Positions 36,817 through 46,268 of a stretch of DNA of 64,000 nt are shown in pieces (the first letter of the stretch is position 1; each line of letters begins with the position of its first letter). The notes below the pieces were generated by a model. The model was not told the origin of the DNA and made no database searches. It saw nothing but the letters and a program-made list of their open reading frames with translations. A program made the translations under genes and the position numbers. Location: positions 682,001 through 746,000 of the forward strand of contig NZ_JAAFZB010000096.1 of NCBI RefSeq assembly GCF_010692725.1, read 5' to 3'. This DNA comes from Flavihumibacter soli (lineage in GTDB: Bacteria > Bacteroidota > Bacteroidia > Sphingobacteriales > Sphingobacteriaceae).

Positions 36817-38679
36817 TCAATTTAGTTTTTGATTGAAGAAATGCTTGTACCAAAGCTCCAGGGACAGAATTATAAAGAGCTGCCGTTCGTAATCACACTT
36901 TTTATTCCTATGATAACTTACCATAGTTTTAATAAAATCAATATTCAGATATTGCCTGCTTAGAGAATCCTGGCTTTCTACCAAATCAATCAGCAGCTTT
37001 GACAAATCGGATTTTAGCCATTCATCAATTGGTGTAGAAAATCCACGTTTTTTACGATTTATGATAGAAAGCGGCAGCCAATCTTGAGCAGCTTTTCGAT
37101 GGAGATACTTTCCTACTTTCCCTCTTATTTTTAAATCAATTGGTAAGGTTTCGAGGAAGTTAACCAAATCCAAATCCAGATACGGGACACGATTTTCAAG
37201 AGAGTTCGCCATTGTCAACTTATCATTAAAAAGCAGTAAATTATCAGGCAGCATTGTTCTAGTGTCCAGATACAGCAGTTTCGATAATGAATCAGTTAAA
37301 AACTCAGTCCGTGCAAAATTCTTTTCAAAGAGGAATCTTTGATCCTGCTGATAAGCCGAAAAATAATCGTCCTTATATAATCTCCGCTTTAATTCCGGCG
37401 TGAACAAGGTATATATCCCTATAAATCGATCAAGATTCTCGTTAAATCTCGAGGCATAAAGGCCACGTGCAAGCGTGCCATTTGCAGGGAGAAGCCTAGA
37501 AACCATATTAACTGGCATAAACGGGAGAAACCATTTGTATTTAGAAAGGATTTGTTCGCCTACATATCGCTTATAACCTGCCATGGGTTCATCGGCACCC
37601 TGACCGCTTAAAACAACCTTAACATGTTTGGAAGCTAACTGAGAAACATAAAATAAAGCGGGGATTGTGGGCTCGGCAATCGGCTCTTCTGTATGATAAA
37701 ACGATTTATAAAAGAAATCCAGATACTCCCTTTTTTCAACAAGCACCTCGTAATGCTCTGATTTTATTAATGAGGACGTCTCCCTGGCATCAGCTAATTC
37801 ATTGTAATCGCCATTACCATGAAATCCGATAGTAAAAGTTTTAATAGGTTTATCTGAAATCTCACTCATTAAATGTCCAAGCACCGCCGAATCGATCCCG
37901 CCGCTTAAAAGAAGCCCGACAGGGACATCACTTAACAACTGCCTTTTTACTGCTTTTACAAGTAAAAATTTGTATTGTTCAATTGCATCGGCGTCAGAAA
38001 TCCTTTTAATTACAGGAGAGCTTACCCAGTAAGGTACAATTTCTGTTTCCCCATCTTTCAAACAGTATTTAAGATAATGGGCCGGCTCTAACTTCTTTAT
38101 CCCTTTGATCAGAGTTTGGGGAGCGGGGTTATATCGAAAAGTCAGAAATGAATTTAACGCCGTCAGGTCAAGCTCCTTAGCAAACGCTTCATTATTTAAT
38201 ATAATCTTCAGCTCTGAAGCGAACAGCAACTGATTATTCTTCTTATAGTAATATAATGGTTTAACACCGAAATGGTCTCGTACGAGAAATAATTGATGTT
38301 TGCGCTTGTCTAAAAAAGCAAAGGCAAAAATTCCTATGAAATCCTTTACAGATTCTATTCCAAACTCCCGAAGATAATAAAGTATGGTTTCCGTGTCAGA
38401 GTGTCCTGAGAATTCAATTCCATTTAACTTCCGTCGTAGTTCTAAGTGATTGTAAATCTCGCCGTTGAAAACTATGCAATAGTTTTTGCATTCGCTGAAC
38501 ATAGGCTGATTTCCCGCTGGAGACAAATCGAGAATTGCCAAACGGGTATGTCCAAAAAATATTTTATTTGATTCGACATCTAACTCGATTAGCTCCTGAT
38601 TATCAGGCCCACGATGACTAATACTACAAAGATCCTTGGGCGTTAAAACGCAATTCACTGCACCCGCGACTCCGCACAT
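36817..38679 (-). CDS. Asparagine-synthase-like glutamine amidotransferase, second copy
   Basis: A 620-residue glutamine-hydrolysing enzyme. The N-terminal class II glutaminase domain begins MCGVAGAVN (Cys2 nucleophile), with SHRGPDNQELIE and FNGEIYNHLELR. The C-terminal synthase domain has the PP-loop LLLSGGIDSAVLGHL and SGQGADEPMAGYKRY. In polysaccharide loci such enzymes are thought to amidate a uronic or amino-acid carboxyl instead of making free asparagine. It lies 18 bases behind the heparinase-like gene and 6 bases ahead of the dehydrogenase, so uronate amidation is a plausible reading. Confidence 0.9.
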   Translation of the reverse strand: MCGVAGAVNCVLTPKDLCSISHRGPDNQELIELDVESNKIFFGHTRLAILDLSPAGNQPMFSECKNYCIVFNGEIYNHLELRRKLNGIEFSGHSDTETILYYLREFGIESVKDFIGIFAFAFLDKRKHQLFLVRDHFGVKPLYYYKKNNQLLFASELKIILNNEAFAKELDLTALNSFLTFRYNPAPQTLIKGIKKLEPAHYLKYCLKDGETEIVPYWVSSPVIKRISDADAIEQYKFLLVKAVKRQLLSDVPVGLLLSGGIDSAVLGHLMSEISDKPIKTFTIGFHGNGDYNELADARETSSLIKSEHYEVLVEKREYLDFFYKSFYHTEEPIAEPTIPALFYVSQLASKHVKVVLSGQGADEPMAGYKRYVGEQILSKYKWFLPFMPVNMVSRLLPANGTLARGLYASRFNENLDRFIGIYTLFTPELKRRLYKDDYFSAYQQDQRFLFEKNFARTEFLTDSLSKLLYLDTRTMLPDNLLLFNDKLTMANSLENRVPYLDLDLVNFLETLPIDLKIRGKVGKYLHRKAAQDWLPLSIINRKKRGFSTPIDEWLKSDLSKLLIDLVESQDSLSRQYLNIDFIKTMVSYHRNKKCDYERQLFIILSLELWYKHFFNQKLN

Positions 38680-38697
38680 AAATAGCTACTTTTTAAA

Positions 38698-40635
38698 CTA
38701 ATAAATATTAATTACAGTATTTAATTTTAAAGATGAACCTGTCTGCACGGAGCCTAAGCAAACAGGGGATGGAGTCTTTGAATAAAAGGATTCGGAATAC
38801 CAGCCCAAAATTGGGGAGGTCTCGCCTTTATGAATATTCCAGGTCAATTGTCCATCGAGCTTAAGTTGAACTGTGTTTTTAGCGTTCGAACTCAATAAAA
38901 GGGTGTCTCGAAATAGCTGGTATTCTATTTTTGGATGAATATGGAAAGGCATTTTTATTTGCAGCGTCCTATTACTGTTATTAAAGATCTGGTCAGTAAT
39001 AATGAACTGCTTTTTATGTCTGAAAAATTCAACCTTTCTCTGATGATATACATTGTAATTCTTATAGCCATTATGCTCGGCGATAACATAATCGTACTTA
39101 TCCGAAACCCCGAAGTCCTTAATGCGAACGTCATAATGATTCAACCACAATGTGGGTCCAACATATGTCGCCTGACTTTCATTATTAACAGTAATTGTAT
39201 TATGGGCTTTTGTACTCAAGAAATATTGCCGCCATTCCGGATGGGTGTGGTAGCAGTATGTTCCAGGATCAACTAAATATGGCGATCCGTCAACATGCAG
39301 AATGAACGATAAGGCGTCTGAATGTCCATGGGCAGCGATAGCAAGATATCCCAATGGTGCCGCATCAAAGTGAAAAAGTATCTCCTTCTTTGCGTCTTCC
39401 TGCAATCGAAAAATGAAGTGCCCTTCTTCCGAATAGGCCTTCGATGTTTTCAACTCTGAATTAGTATTTAATGATTGAAAAATTCCCTCTCCGTTACTTC
39501 CAAATAAAAGTAAATTTTTTAAATCTACAGTAACATTTGCCTTGCGGAAAAACGAATCCCTAAAATAGATAGCCCCGCTGGTTAACAGGGAATAAAAGGT
39601 ATTTACTTCACTGTGGGAATCCAAATTGAATACTCGGCCATCGTCTTCATCACCATAATTAAGAACTTTGCCATCCACATTTAATAAGTCATCTATATAA
39701 CCAAGAATCTTATAAAATCGGTTATTAAAAACGGAAGAAAATGGGATATTAACTTTTTCGCCAAATACGATGCAGATTAAAAAAAAGTCAGTGATAAACT
39801 GAATATACTTTGCGGTTTCTTCTCTATTGATACCATTCTCCGAATGCTGTAGAACGATCTGCTTTTCCAGACCATTTTTGGAATACTTTAGCCATTTCAC
39901 GGATTCTGGAAATGTCCACTTACAATTCGCGATAAAAAGCCCTGCATATTCGGAGATCAAGTGATTATTAGCAGAAGAATGAAGTGACGGATTGTCAAAA
40001 GAAAACTTACAATGAGCATAAATAGAGGGCCCCCATTTTTTTTCTACAAAATTGTTAAGATCTTCATTACCGTATTTTAACTCATCGATATTTAAAATAT
40101 CCCAGGTTAAAACCCAATTAATAAGCCGAATGTTAACTTCAATATTACTGTACCAATTAATTCCTTTCAAATAAAGATTTTGATCTATCCAGGAAGATAA
40201 TAGAGCGACGATGAGATCTAAGGTTTCTTGCTGCCTATATTTTTGATACTGTAAAGCTAATTTTGGCAAAAACAGCATTCGATTCAACTCCCAGACATGC
40301 TTGGCACTACCGTACTGGCTATTCCGCATATTTATTGATGGGGAGTAATCGTCAGGAAATTTTTTGCCAGAACTTACATCAACACTCCAGTCCCTAATTT
40401 CAGTCGGCTTTAAGGTAATGCCAAAAATCCGGATTGCAGGATCACCTAACACATCCTCTAAATTCTCAGTATAGAGAAGTCTTGCAGCGTGAGTCTTGAA
40501 AAAACCTGGCGTGAACTTTCTGCCAATGTTTCTTTTTAAAATTATGTGTTTACAGATTTGCCAGATACGGAAAATTAAATCTCGAACTGTCAAAGTTTTA
40601 AAACGGTTAACATACCATCTTAATCCACCAGACAT
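38698..40635 (-). CDS. Heparinase II/III-like and alginate-lyase-like protein
   Basis: A 645-residue protein. The N-terminal helical part (about 90-330) resembles the alginate-lyase toroid (WELNRMLFLPKLALQYQKY, LHSSANNHLISEYAGL), and the C-terminal beta part has the heparinase II/III signature (AIAAHGHSDALSFILHVDG, PYLVDPGTYCYH, KAHNTITVNNESQ). No signal peptide is seen, so it is probably cytoplasmic or inner-face. Such genes often sit in EPS loci beside an AsnB gene; their role there is not settled (editing or lyase). The start abuts the stop of the upstream transferase. Confidence 0.85.
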   Translation of the reverse strand: MSGGLRWYVNRFKTLTVRDLIFRIWQICKHIILKRNIGRKFTPGFFKTHAARLLYTENLEDVLGDPAIRIFGITLKPTEIRDWSVDVSSGKKFPDDYSPSINMRNSQYGSAKHVWELNRMLFLPKLALQYQKYRQQETLDLIVALLSSWIDQNLYLKGINWYSNIEVNIRLINWVLTWDILNIDELKYGNEDLNNFVEKKWGPSIYAHCKFSFDNPSLHSSANNHLISEYAGLFIANCKWTFPESVKWLKYSKNGLEKQIVLQHSENGINREETAKYIQFITDFFLICIVFGEKVNIPFSSVFNNRFYKILGYIDDLLNVDGKVLNYGDEDDGRVFNLDSHSEVNTFYSLLTSGAIYFRDSFFRKANVTVDLKNLLLFGSNGEGIFQSLNTNSELKTSKAYSEEGHFIFRLQEDAKKEILFHFDAAPLGYLAIAAHGHSDALSFILHVDGSPYLVDPGTYCYHTHPEWRQYFLSTKAHNTITVNNESQATYVGPTLWLNHYDVRIKDFGVSDKYDYVIAEHNGYKNYNVYHQRKVEFFRHKKQFIITDQIFNNSNRTLQIKMPFHIHPKIEYQLFRDTLLLSSNAKNTVQLKLDGQLTWNIHKGETSPILGWYSESFYSKTPSPVCLGSVQTGSSLKLNTVINIY

Positions 40636-41745
40636 TTAAATAAGCGATTTATAAAGAGCTTCAACTTTGGGCATTACAGTTTCAGGAGAATATTCCTGTA
40701 TAATCCGCAATGATACCTCTCCATGTTCTTGAATTCTATTAGGAAAAACCAAATAATAATTAATGGCCTGATAAAGTGCCATTAAATCACCGGGGCGTAC
40801 TAATCTTCCATTCAGATCATGTTTTACTATTTGAGGAATCCCTCCGACTTGGGTTGCTATAATAGGCATTCCGTAGCTCATAGCTTCTAAAATAGAGATC
40901 GGCATTCCCTCACTGTAAGACGGCAAAATAAAGATATCTGCCTCAAGTAATAACTTTTGTTTGCTTTGGCCAGAAACCCAACCCTTGAATTCAACAATTT
41001 CCTCTAAGCCGTTCTCCTTGATTGTGCTGATTAACCTGTCTAGTTCTCCATTGCCACCAATTATTAGCCTAATTTTCGATTTGAAATATTCCCTATGATC
41101 CCCTAGTACTTCGAGCAGATCAAAAATCCCTTTATTGTTACCAACCAATCCTAAAAAAAGAAGAGATATAATACTGGGTCTTATTTCATTCCGCTTTGCA
41201 AAGGCCTTTGCAATTACATTATTTATTACGTGTATGTTAGCTATAGAGAATTGAGAAGAAACATAATCTTTTACTGGATGTGAAACAGTAATGATCGCGT
41301 CACTCAGTTCAAAATATCTTCGGATAACGTTCTTCCCAACAATTGTACTATTATTATAAAAACTGTCGTAAGCTCCGGAATGGAGATGATTGACAATCTT
41401 TTTTCCAAACACACTTTTGGCAATGAGGCCAATGAGAAATTTCCTATAGAGACTTCCATACACCGAACCATGAATATGAATTAATTCTACCTGTTTGTTT
41501 GTTACAAGATAACGAATGACTTTGAAGAGTTGCAACCCAAAAAAAAGCGCTTTTTTTAAATTATTAGTGTCATATCGGTAGGTTGGAATAAAATTAAATA
41601 CTTGATAAAAATCCTTTTGAACATCGATAACAGCACCTATACCCCCCCTATGATTTTTATAATGAGGGCCAATCACCAGTATCTTATTTGATATTTCTGC
41701 CGCAATTATCGACTGACAGTAATCAACCATGATAACTCCGGACAT
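40636..41745 (-). CDS. Glycosyltransferase family 4
   Basis: A 369-residue GT-B enzyme: NKILVIGPHYKNHRGGIGAV, IHIHGSVYGSLYRKF, ISLLFLGLVGNNKGIFDLL, EEIVEFKGWVSG, and the acceptor/nucleotide site ADIFILPSYSEGMPISILEA. It overlaps the end of the upstream transferase gene by 23 bases; the in-frame ATG a few codons in (41730) would shorten the overlap. Part of the repeat-unit assembly set. Confidence 0.92.
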   Translation of the reverse strand: MSGVIMVDYCQSIIAAEISNKILVIGPHYKNHRGGIGAVIDVQKDFYQVFNFIPTYRYDTNNLKKALFFGLQLFKVIRYLVTNKQVELIHIHGSVYGSLYRKFLIGLIAKSVFGKKIVNHLHSGAYDSFYNNSTIVGKNVIRRYFELSDAIITVSHPVKDYVSSQFSIANIHVINNVIAKAFAKRNEIRPSIISLLFLGLVGNNKGIFDLLEVLGDHREYFKSKIRLIIGGNGELDRLISTIKENGLEEIVEFKGWVSGQSKQKLLLEADIFILPSYSEGMPISILEAMSYGMPIIATQVGGIPQIVKHDLNGRLVRPGDLMALYQAINYYLVFPNRIQEHGEVSLRIIQEYSPETVMPKVEALYKSLI

Positions 41746-42766
41746 AATTATGCGCCGTTTTAACTATTGAGAATTTGTTTCGGGCGGTTAAGTAGCTCAA
41801 ATGACAGCGGGTTTCAATCTTTCCGAGCCTATATAGCTCAATTATTTCAACAATATGGTCAGCCAAAGTCCAAACATCTGTTAACTCAAATCTCCAGGCG
41901 CTTGGTAAACCCTCAATAATTTCCGCAGGTCCATCCACATTGGAAACAATTACTGGTAATCCCGCAGCAATGCCCTCTATCACGGTCAATCCAAATCCTT
42001 CATAATAGGACGGTTGGACCAACAAATGGTAATCTCTCAAATCGTTATATATCTGCTCCCTGGTTTTAACACCTAAGAAAGCGACCTGCCCGGATATTTT
42101 TAATTCAGTAGAAAGCTCCTGTAATTGCGCCAAAGAGGGGCCGTCACCAATGAAATCAAGTCGAATGTTCGAGATATGACGCTCGTTAATTAACAATCCT
42201 AAGGCATGCAATAAAATATTTTGACCTTTTTTTTCAGAATGCAGTCTGCCAACTTGAACTATTTTAAAAACAGGCTTAAAGTCATAATTCTTGCGTCTTT
42301 TTACCTTATTGAAATCAATTCCATTATAGATCCGGGTCGACTTTGATAAACTACGGCGCAAAATATCATTCTTAACCGCATCTGAGATAGAATATAAGCG
42401 ATCATATTTTTTAAAATTTACGATAGGCTTATTTACGTCATGAACCGTCAGGCAGGTTTTCGCTGTCCCTTTAAACCTTACTAAACGAATAGCGTTATGA
42501 TCATGGAAATGAATTATATCTGGCTGAATTTTGAATACCAAATAGTTTAACTGAAGTATCTTTAAGATATTTAAACTTCCAACTGGTCGTTTCACAAAGT
42601 ACACCAGAATATCAGGCTTAATACCATCAATTAGTTCGGAGCTGAAGGAGTTGTTAATAACAATTAAGTGCACTTGGTCCGTTTCCGCCTGCCTGTTCAC
42701 AATATCCACCAACATTGTTTCAGCACCACCCACATTCAACGAAAAAATAATATGTAAAATTTTCAT
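41723..42766 (-). CDS. Glycosyltransferase family 4
   Basis: A 347-residue GT-B enzyme with LHIIFSLNVGGAETMLVDIV at the N-terminus, DIIHFHDHNAIRLVRF, ARLHSEKKGQNILLHA-type VGRLHSEKKGQ, and YHLLVQPSYYEGFGLTVIEG, the EX7E motif of GT4. It follows the GT2 gene after 11 bases and overlaps the next by 23 bases. The donor sugar cannot be told from sequence. Confidence 0.92.
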   Translation of the reverse strand: MKILHIIFSLNVGGAETMLVDIVNRQAETDQVHLIVINNSFSSELIDGIKPDILVYFVKRPVGSLNILKILQLNYLVFKIQPDIIHFHDHNAIRLVRFKGTAKTCLTVHDVNKPIVNFKKYDRLYSISDAVKNDILRRSLSKSTRIYNGIDFNKVKRRKNYDFKPVFKIVQVGRLHSEKKGQNILLHALGLLINERHISNIRLDFIGDGPSLAQLQELSTELKISGQVAFLGVKTREQIYNDLRDYHLLVQPSYYEGFGLTVIEGIAAGLPVIVSNVDGPAEIIEGLPSAWRFELTDVWTLADHIVEIIELYRLGKIETRCHLSYLTARNKFSIVKTAHNYVRSYHG

Positions 42767-42777
42767 CTGAATTCAAC

Positions 42778-43719
42778 CTAAAAGCGGCTAAATAAATTTC
42801 TTCCAATTTTATTCTGATATGTCTTAGGTAGAGAGTACTTAATGAATCGAAGGGTATCTAAGGGAAGATTCGATATCGAAATGAAAATCAAGGGCAATTT
42901 TGACCAAACACGTCGGGCATCACCATTTGACCAACTTCTTATATCGTGGTATGCATCATACCATTTGTATTTAGATATTTTTACCTTCTTCAAAGAACCG
43001 AACAAATAAGGCAGATGAAGCAAATCAAAATTACTATATCGAGTATTTAAAGCAGTTCTCTCCATACGTTGAAGTTTTCTGTTACTGCTGAGATTGCTTG
43101 GAGTATTTTCCAAGTAATATCCTAACATAGTGTTCACCTTAACGAGCGGATATTTTAAGGATACGCGGATCTGAAAGTCCAAGTCGGCAACAAGTCTGAA
43201 TTGCTCATCAAAGTATCCAACAGATTTGTGAATCTCCTTCCGCCACATGGGAAAACAGCCGATATGATGTTCCCTCAAAAAAGCCTTTGAATTATCCTTA
43301 AACCTAGGTTCCATTACAGGTCTGCCTTCCCGATCGCCATATTTGCCAACTATTATAAAGTCACCATATGACATGGCTGCATCCAGATCTTCATCCAAAG
43401 CAATAGCCTGGTCCGAAAGTGAGCACGGCATCCGGATATCATCTGTATTCCAGATGGCAATATATTTACCCCTAGCCAATTGAATACCCTTATTCCAGCT
43501 TGTATACAAACCCTCTAGCTCCGGTATAATTATATGCTTTATAAACGGAAAACGCTCAACATATTCGCTAATAATAACGACCTCCGCTTGTTGAGGCGCA
43601 TTATGCATTAACAAAATTTCAATTTCATGTTTATTTGTTATCTTCTCTACTGCCCGGAAGTATCCTTCTAAAAAAGGAGAGCAATTGTATACTGAAGTAA
43701 TGACAGTTATTTTGCACAT
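42778..43719 (-). CDS. Glycosyltransferase family 2
   Basis: A 313-residue GT-A enzyme: ITVITSVYNCSPFLEGYFRA, GLYTSWNKGIQLARGKYIAI followed by WNTDDIRMP (the DxD-like NTDD), then the acceptor loop GCFPMWRKEIHKSVGYFDE and FRLVADLDFQIRVSL. The C-terminal 60 residues are basic and probably contact the membrane. It lies 51 bases behind the Wzy-like gene. Confidence 0.9.
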   Translation of the reverse strand: MCKITVITSVYNCSPFLEGYFRAVEKITNKHEIEILLMHNAPQQAEVVIISEYVERFPFIKHIIIPELEGLYTSWNKGIQLARGKYIAIWNTDDIRMPCSLSDQAIALDEDLDAAMSYGDFIIVGKYGDREGRPVMEPRFKDNSKAFLREHHIGCFPMWRKEIHKSVGYFDEQFRLVADLDFQIRVSLKYPLVKVNTMLGYYLENTPSNLSSNRKLQRMERTALNTRYSNFDLLHLPYLFGSLKKVKISKYKWYDAYHDIRSWSNGDARRVWSKLPLIFISISNLPLDTLRFIKYSLPKTYQNKIGRNLFSRF

Positions 43720-43770
43720 GCTTAGTGGCAGCTTTTACAATAGAACACATGGAAATGTTTTGCGTAAAAA

Positions 43771-45159
43771 CTATTTTCCGCTTTGAACCATGATTTTTAG
43801 GGGGAACTCATTTCTAACAAGGATCAAAGTTGGGCGCTTCCAAAATTTCGCTCTTATAGTAATGTATAAAGCAAAATTTATAAATGACCACATTGAACCG
43901 TAGAGAGGCCCACCCATAATCAGTGAAGAGATTGTAGTCGATATAAAGAACGATGCTAAATAGGCTACAAGCCAATCTCTCGTTCTAAAGAAATGAATCA
44001 CACTGCTTATCGAAAAGTAAAGCAATATCGAATATAAAAGCATAAGACCTAACCAGCCTGTATGATATAGAAAAAACGGAATGGTTGAATCAGCTTTCCA
44101 CGCCCCAACATCGTTCATTCCCCTATAATATTTTCGATTCATTCCAGCACCGATAAGCGGATTAGTGTGATTAGTAATATCGATCGCTTTATCTAGATAT
44201 CTCAATCTGATATCGACATTTTGATCATTTTTTCCTTCTACTGAGGCCGATGAAAATCTACTATTAAAATAGGTCATCGGACCCGGGAACATCTTATTTG
44301 CAATCAGATAAATCGGCCCAAAGCAGGCGCAAAATACTAAAGTAAATTTCAGGGCATAAAAAATCCCCTTCCAACCGTCAACACAACATTTTAAAATAAC
44401 AATCACTGCTATTTGAATGGCAACCGTAATAATAATCGATCGGGTAAATGTAAAGAGGAGTGCGCCCGAAAGACAAATTAAATTTATGAAAATTATATAT
44501 TTCGAAACCTTTAGAATGGGCATTAACAGTGATTGAATGCACAATACAATTATCGTAGTTAAAAAAAACGGAATCGTTGCGAAATCCCTCAGGAAGTGTG
44601 ACGATTCATGATCAACCTCGCTGTAAATAATTTCTTTCGGAAAAATGGGTAATATATTACTTGAATTTAAGACATAGAGAATAGCTGAAACAGGAGTTAT
44701 GTAAAACATTAGCCGCAAAAAATCTTCATATTGAACTCTGGTTACAACGTGAAATACCGATAACCACAATATAAAATTTACACCAATATAGAAGAAGTCT
44801 CGCGCGGTGAGGAATACTTCAGTTCTATCTTCATCTGAGAAAAAATCACCTATAAACAGTGTAAGTAAATAGAAAGAGTAAATAATAATCAGGCTTGATC
44901 CAACATTATTCAGTCTGGGAAACTTAACTTTAATGAAGAAAATCGCTATAAATAACAATACAAAGAATAGCACATCGTTAAAAATGTTATCAGTTACTGA
45001 AAAAATTTTTTTATTCCCGAGAGAAACCGTCTGATCGATAAACGCCCCCGGCCCTTGTTGAAGAGCAAGCGGAAACAACAGGTAGAATAAAGGATTTCTC
45101 CGTCCTAAGTATATACTTATTATTAAATAAAATATAACTGCCATGATCCAGAATACCAA
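43771..45159 (-). CDS. wzy: O-antigen/capsule polymerase-like membrane protein (Wzy)
   Basis: A 462-residue polytopic protein with about 11 hydrophobic segments and a larger loop containing FNSRFSSASVEGKNDQNVD and RYLDKAIDITNHTNPLIGAG. The loop GAGMNRKYYRGM ahead of the last helices resembles the Wzy_C loop. Sequence is poorly conserved in this family; the call depends on topology and on the Wzx, Wza, Wzc context. It would join repeat units on the periplasmic side. Confidence 0.75.
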   Translation of the reverse strand: MVFWIMAVIFYLIISIYLGRRNPLFYLLFPLALQQGPGAFIDQTVSLGNKKIFSVTDNIFNDVLFFVLLFIAIFFIKVKFPRLNNVGSSLIIIYSFYLLTLFIGDFFSDEDRTEVFLTARDFFYIGVNFILWLSVFHVVTRVQYEDFLRLMFYITPVSAILYVLNSSNILPIFPKEIIYSEVDHESSHFLRDFATIPFFLTTIIVLCIQSLLMPILKVSKYIIFINLICLSGALLFTFTRSIIITVAIQIAVIVILKCCVDGWKGIFYALKFTLVFCACFGPIYLIANKMFPGPMTYFNSRFSSASVEGKNDQNVDIRLRYLDKAIDITNHTNPLIGAGMNRKYYRGMNDVGAWKADSTIPFFLYHTGWLGLMLLYSILLYFSISSVIHFFRTRDWLVAYLASFFISTTISSLIMGGPLYGSMWSFINFALYITIRAKFWKRPTLILVRNEFPLKIMVQSGK

Positions 45160-45177
45160 TCACACATCTGCTTTATA

Positions 45178-46263
45178 TTAAGAAGAAGCCCATGTTTCTC
45201 TCTTTTCAAACTTGTCTTTAACTAAACTCATCAAAGCACTCGTTCTAAGATTTTTTACAAAAAAATTTAAACAAACCTTTCTTTTGGGTCCCTCAATTAT
45301 TAACAGTAATAGTTCAACCGCCAATTTGAAACGACTTCTTTTTTCTGCCAGAGAAATTATCATTTTATTCATAACAACATTCTGTTTCAATAACAGTATC
45401 ATCAAATTACGTTTGCTAGACAAAGGCTTGGCTATCCCCTTGGTTTTTAAGAAGTTAATTTTCTCATACTCAACCAAATTAGTCCACCTCAAGAACTTCG
45501 CTTCCTGAGCAACTATCTCATCTTCATTCTGATATTTTTGTATTGACGATATATTATTTCCAGTCCTGCGATATTGCAACAATTTTTTACTTGTATACAT
45601 AACGCCGCCCTGTACAATTCCCAGAAAAGATAACAGATAATCTTCGTAGGGCAAATGTTCAGGTATCTGATATTCAAAATCTTTAAGAATACGCTTTCTG
45701 ATCGCCATCCCGAATCCACCAAAATTTATACCCGCTGCAAAGCGATAATTCCTGTTTGAAAAAACATAATCCTCATCATCGACACTCGAGGCATCCGAAC
45801 CAAAGGAGGCGACATTGAAATTATAGAAGGATTCTTTTAACAATTTTCCGTTAGAATCGATAACCTCAGCATCACTTAAAAATAGATCAATCTCTTTATA
45901 TCGATTACTTTTTGCTACAACATACGACAATCTAAAAGGCTTAAGTACGTCATCGGAAGAACAGGAAAATATAATTTCGCCCTTTGCCAAACTTATTAAC
46001 TTGTTTACACTTCTTACCATTCCTATATTCTCGATCCCAAAGTCTACGACATAAGGTATATTTTTTACATTTTGCAAAGAACTCAGGAATTCTTTAATTT
46101 TTTCGGCTGAATCATCAGTAGAGAAATCATCTCTAATAATTACCTCAAAATTTGAGTAATCTTGATCAAAAGCAGACTGTAATGCTTGCACCACATAAGA
46201 TTGATGATTATAACACGGTATTATAACTGATACCAACGGCTTCATTGATTGTTGAAATTGCAT
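45178..46263 (-). CDS. Glycosyltransferase family 2
   Basis: A 361-residue GT-A enzyme: PLVSVIIPCYNHQSYVVQAL, FEVIIRDDFSTDDSAEKIKE, IFSCSSDDVLKP (the DxD-equivalent SDDV) and HLPYEDYLLSFLGI. An internal methionine at residue 7 (MKPLVSV) is the likelier start of the domain. The C-terminus is long and basic. It follows the flippase gene after 5 bases. Confidence 0.9.
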   Translation of the reverse strand: MQFQQSMKPLVSVIIPCYNHQSYVVQALQSAFDQDYSNFEVIIRDDFSTDDSAEKIKEFLSSLQNVKNIPYVVDFGIENIGMVRSVNKLISLAKGEIIFSCSSDDVLKPFRLSYVVAKSNRYKEIDLFLSDAEVIDSNGKLLKESFYNFNVASFGSDASSVDDEDYVFSNRNYRFAAGINFGGFGMAIRKRILKDFEYQIPEHLPYEDYLLSFLGIVQGGVMYTSKKLLQYRRTGNNISSIQKYQNEDEIVAQEAKFLRWTNLVEYEKINFLKTKGIAKPLSSKRNLMILLLKQNVVMNKMIISLAEKRSRFKLAVELLLLIIEGPKRKVCLNFFVKNLRTSALMSLVKDKFEKRETWASS

Positions 46264-46268
46264 ATCGT

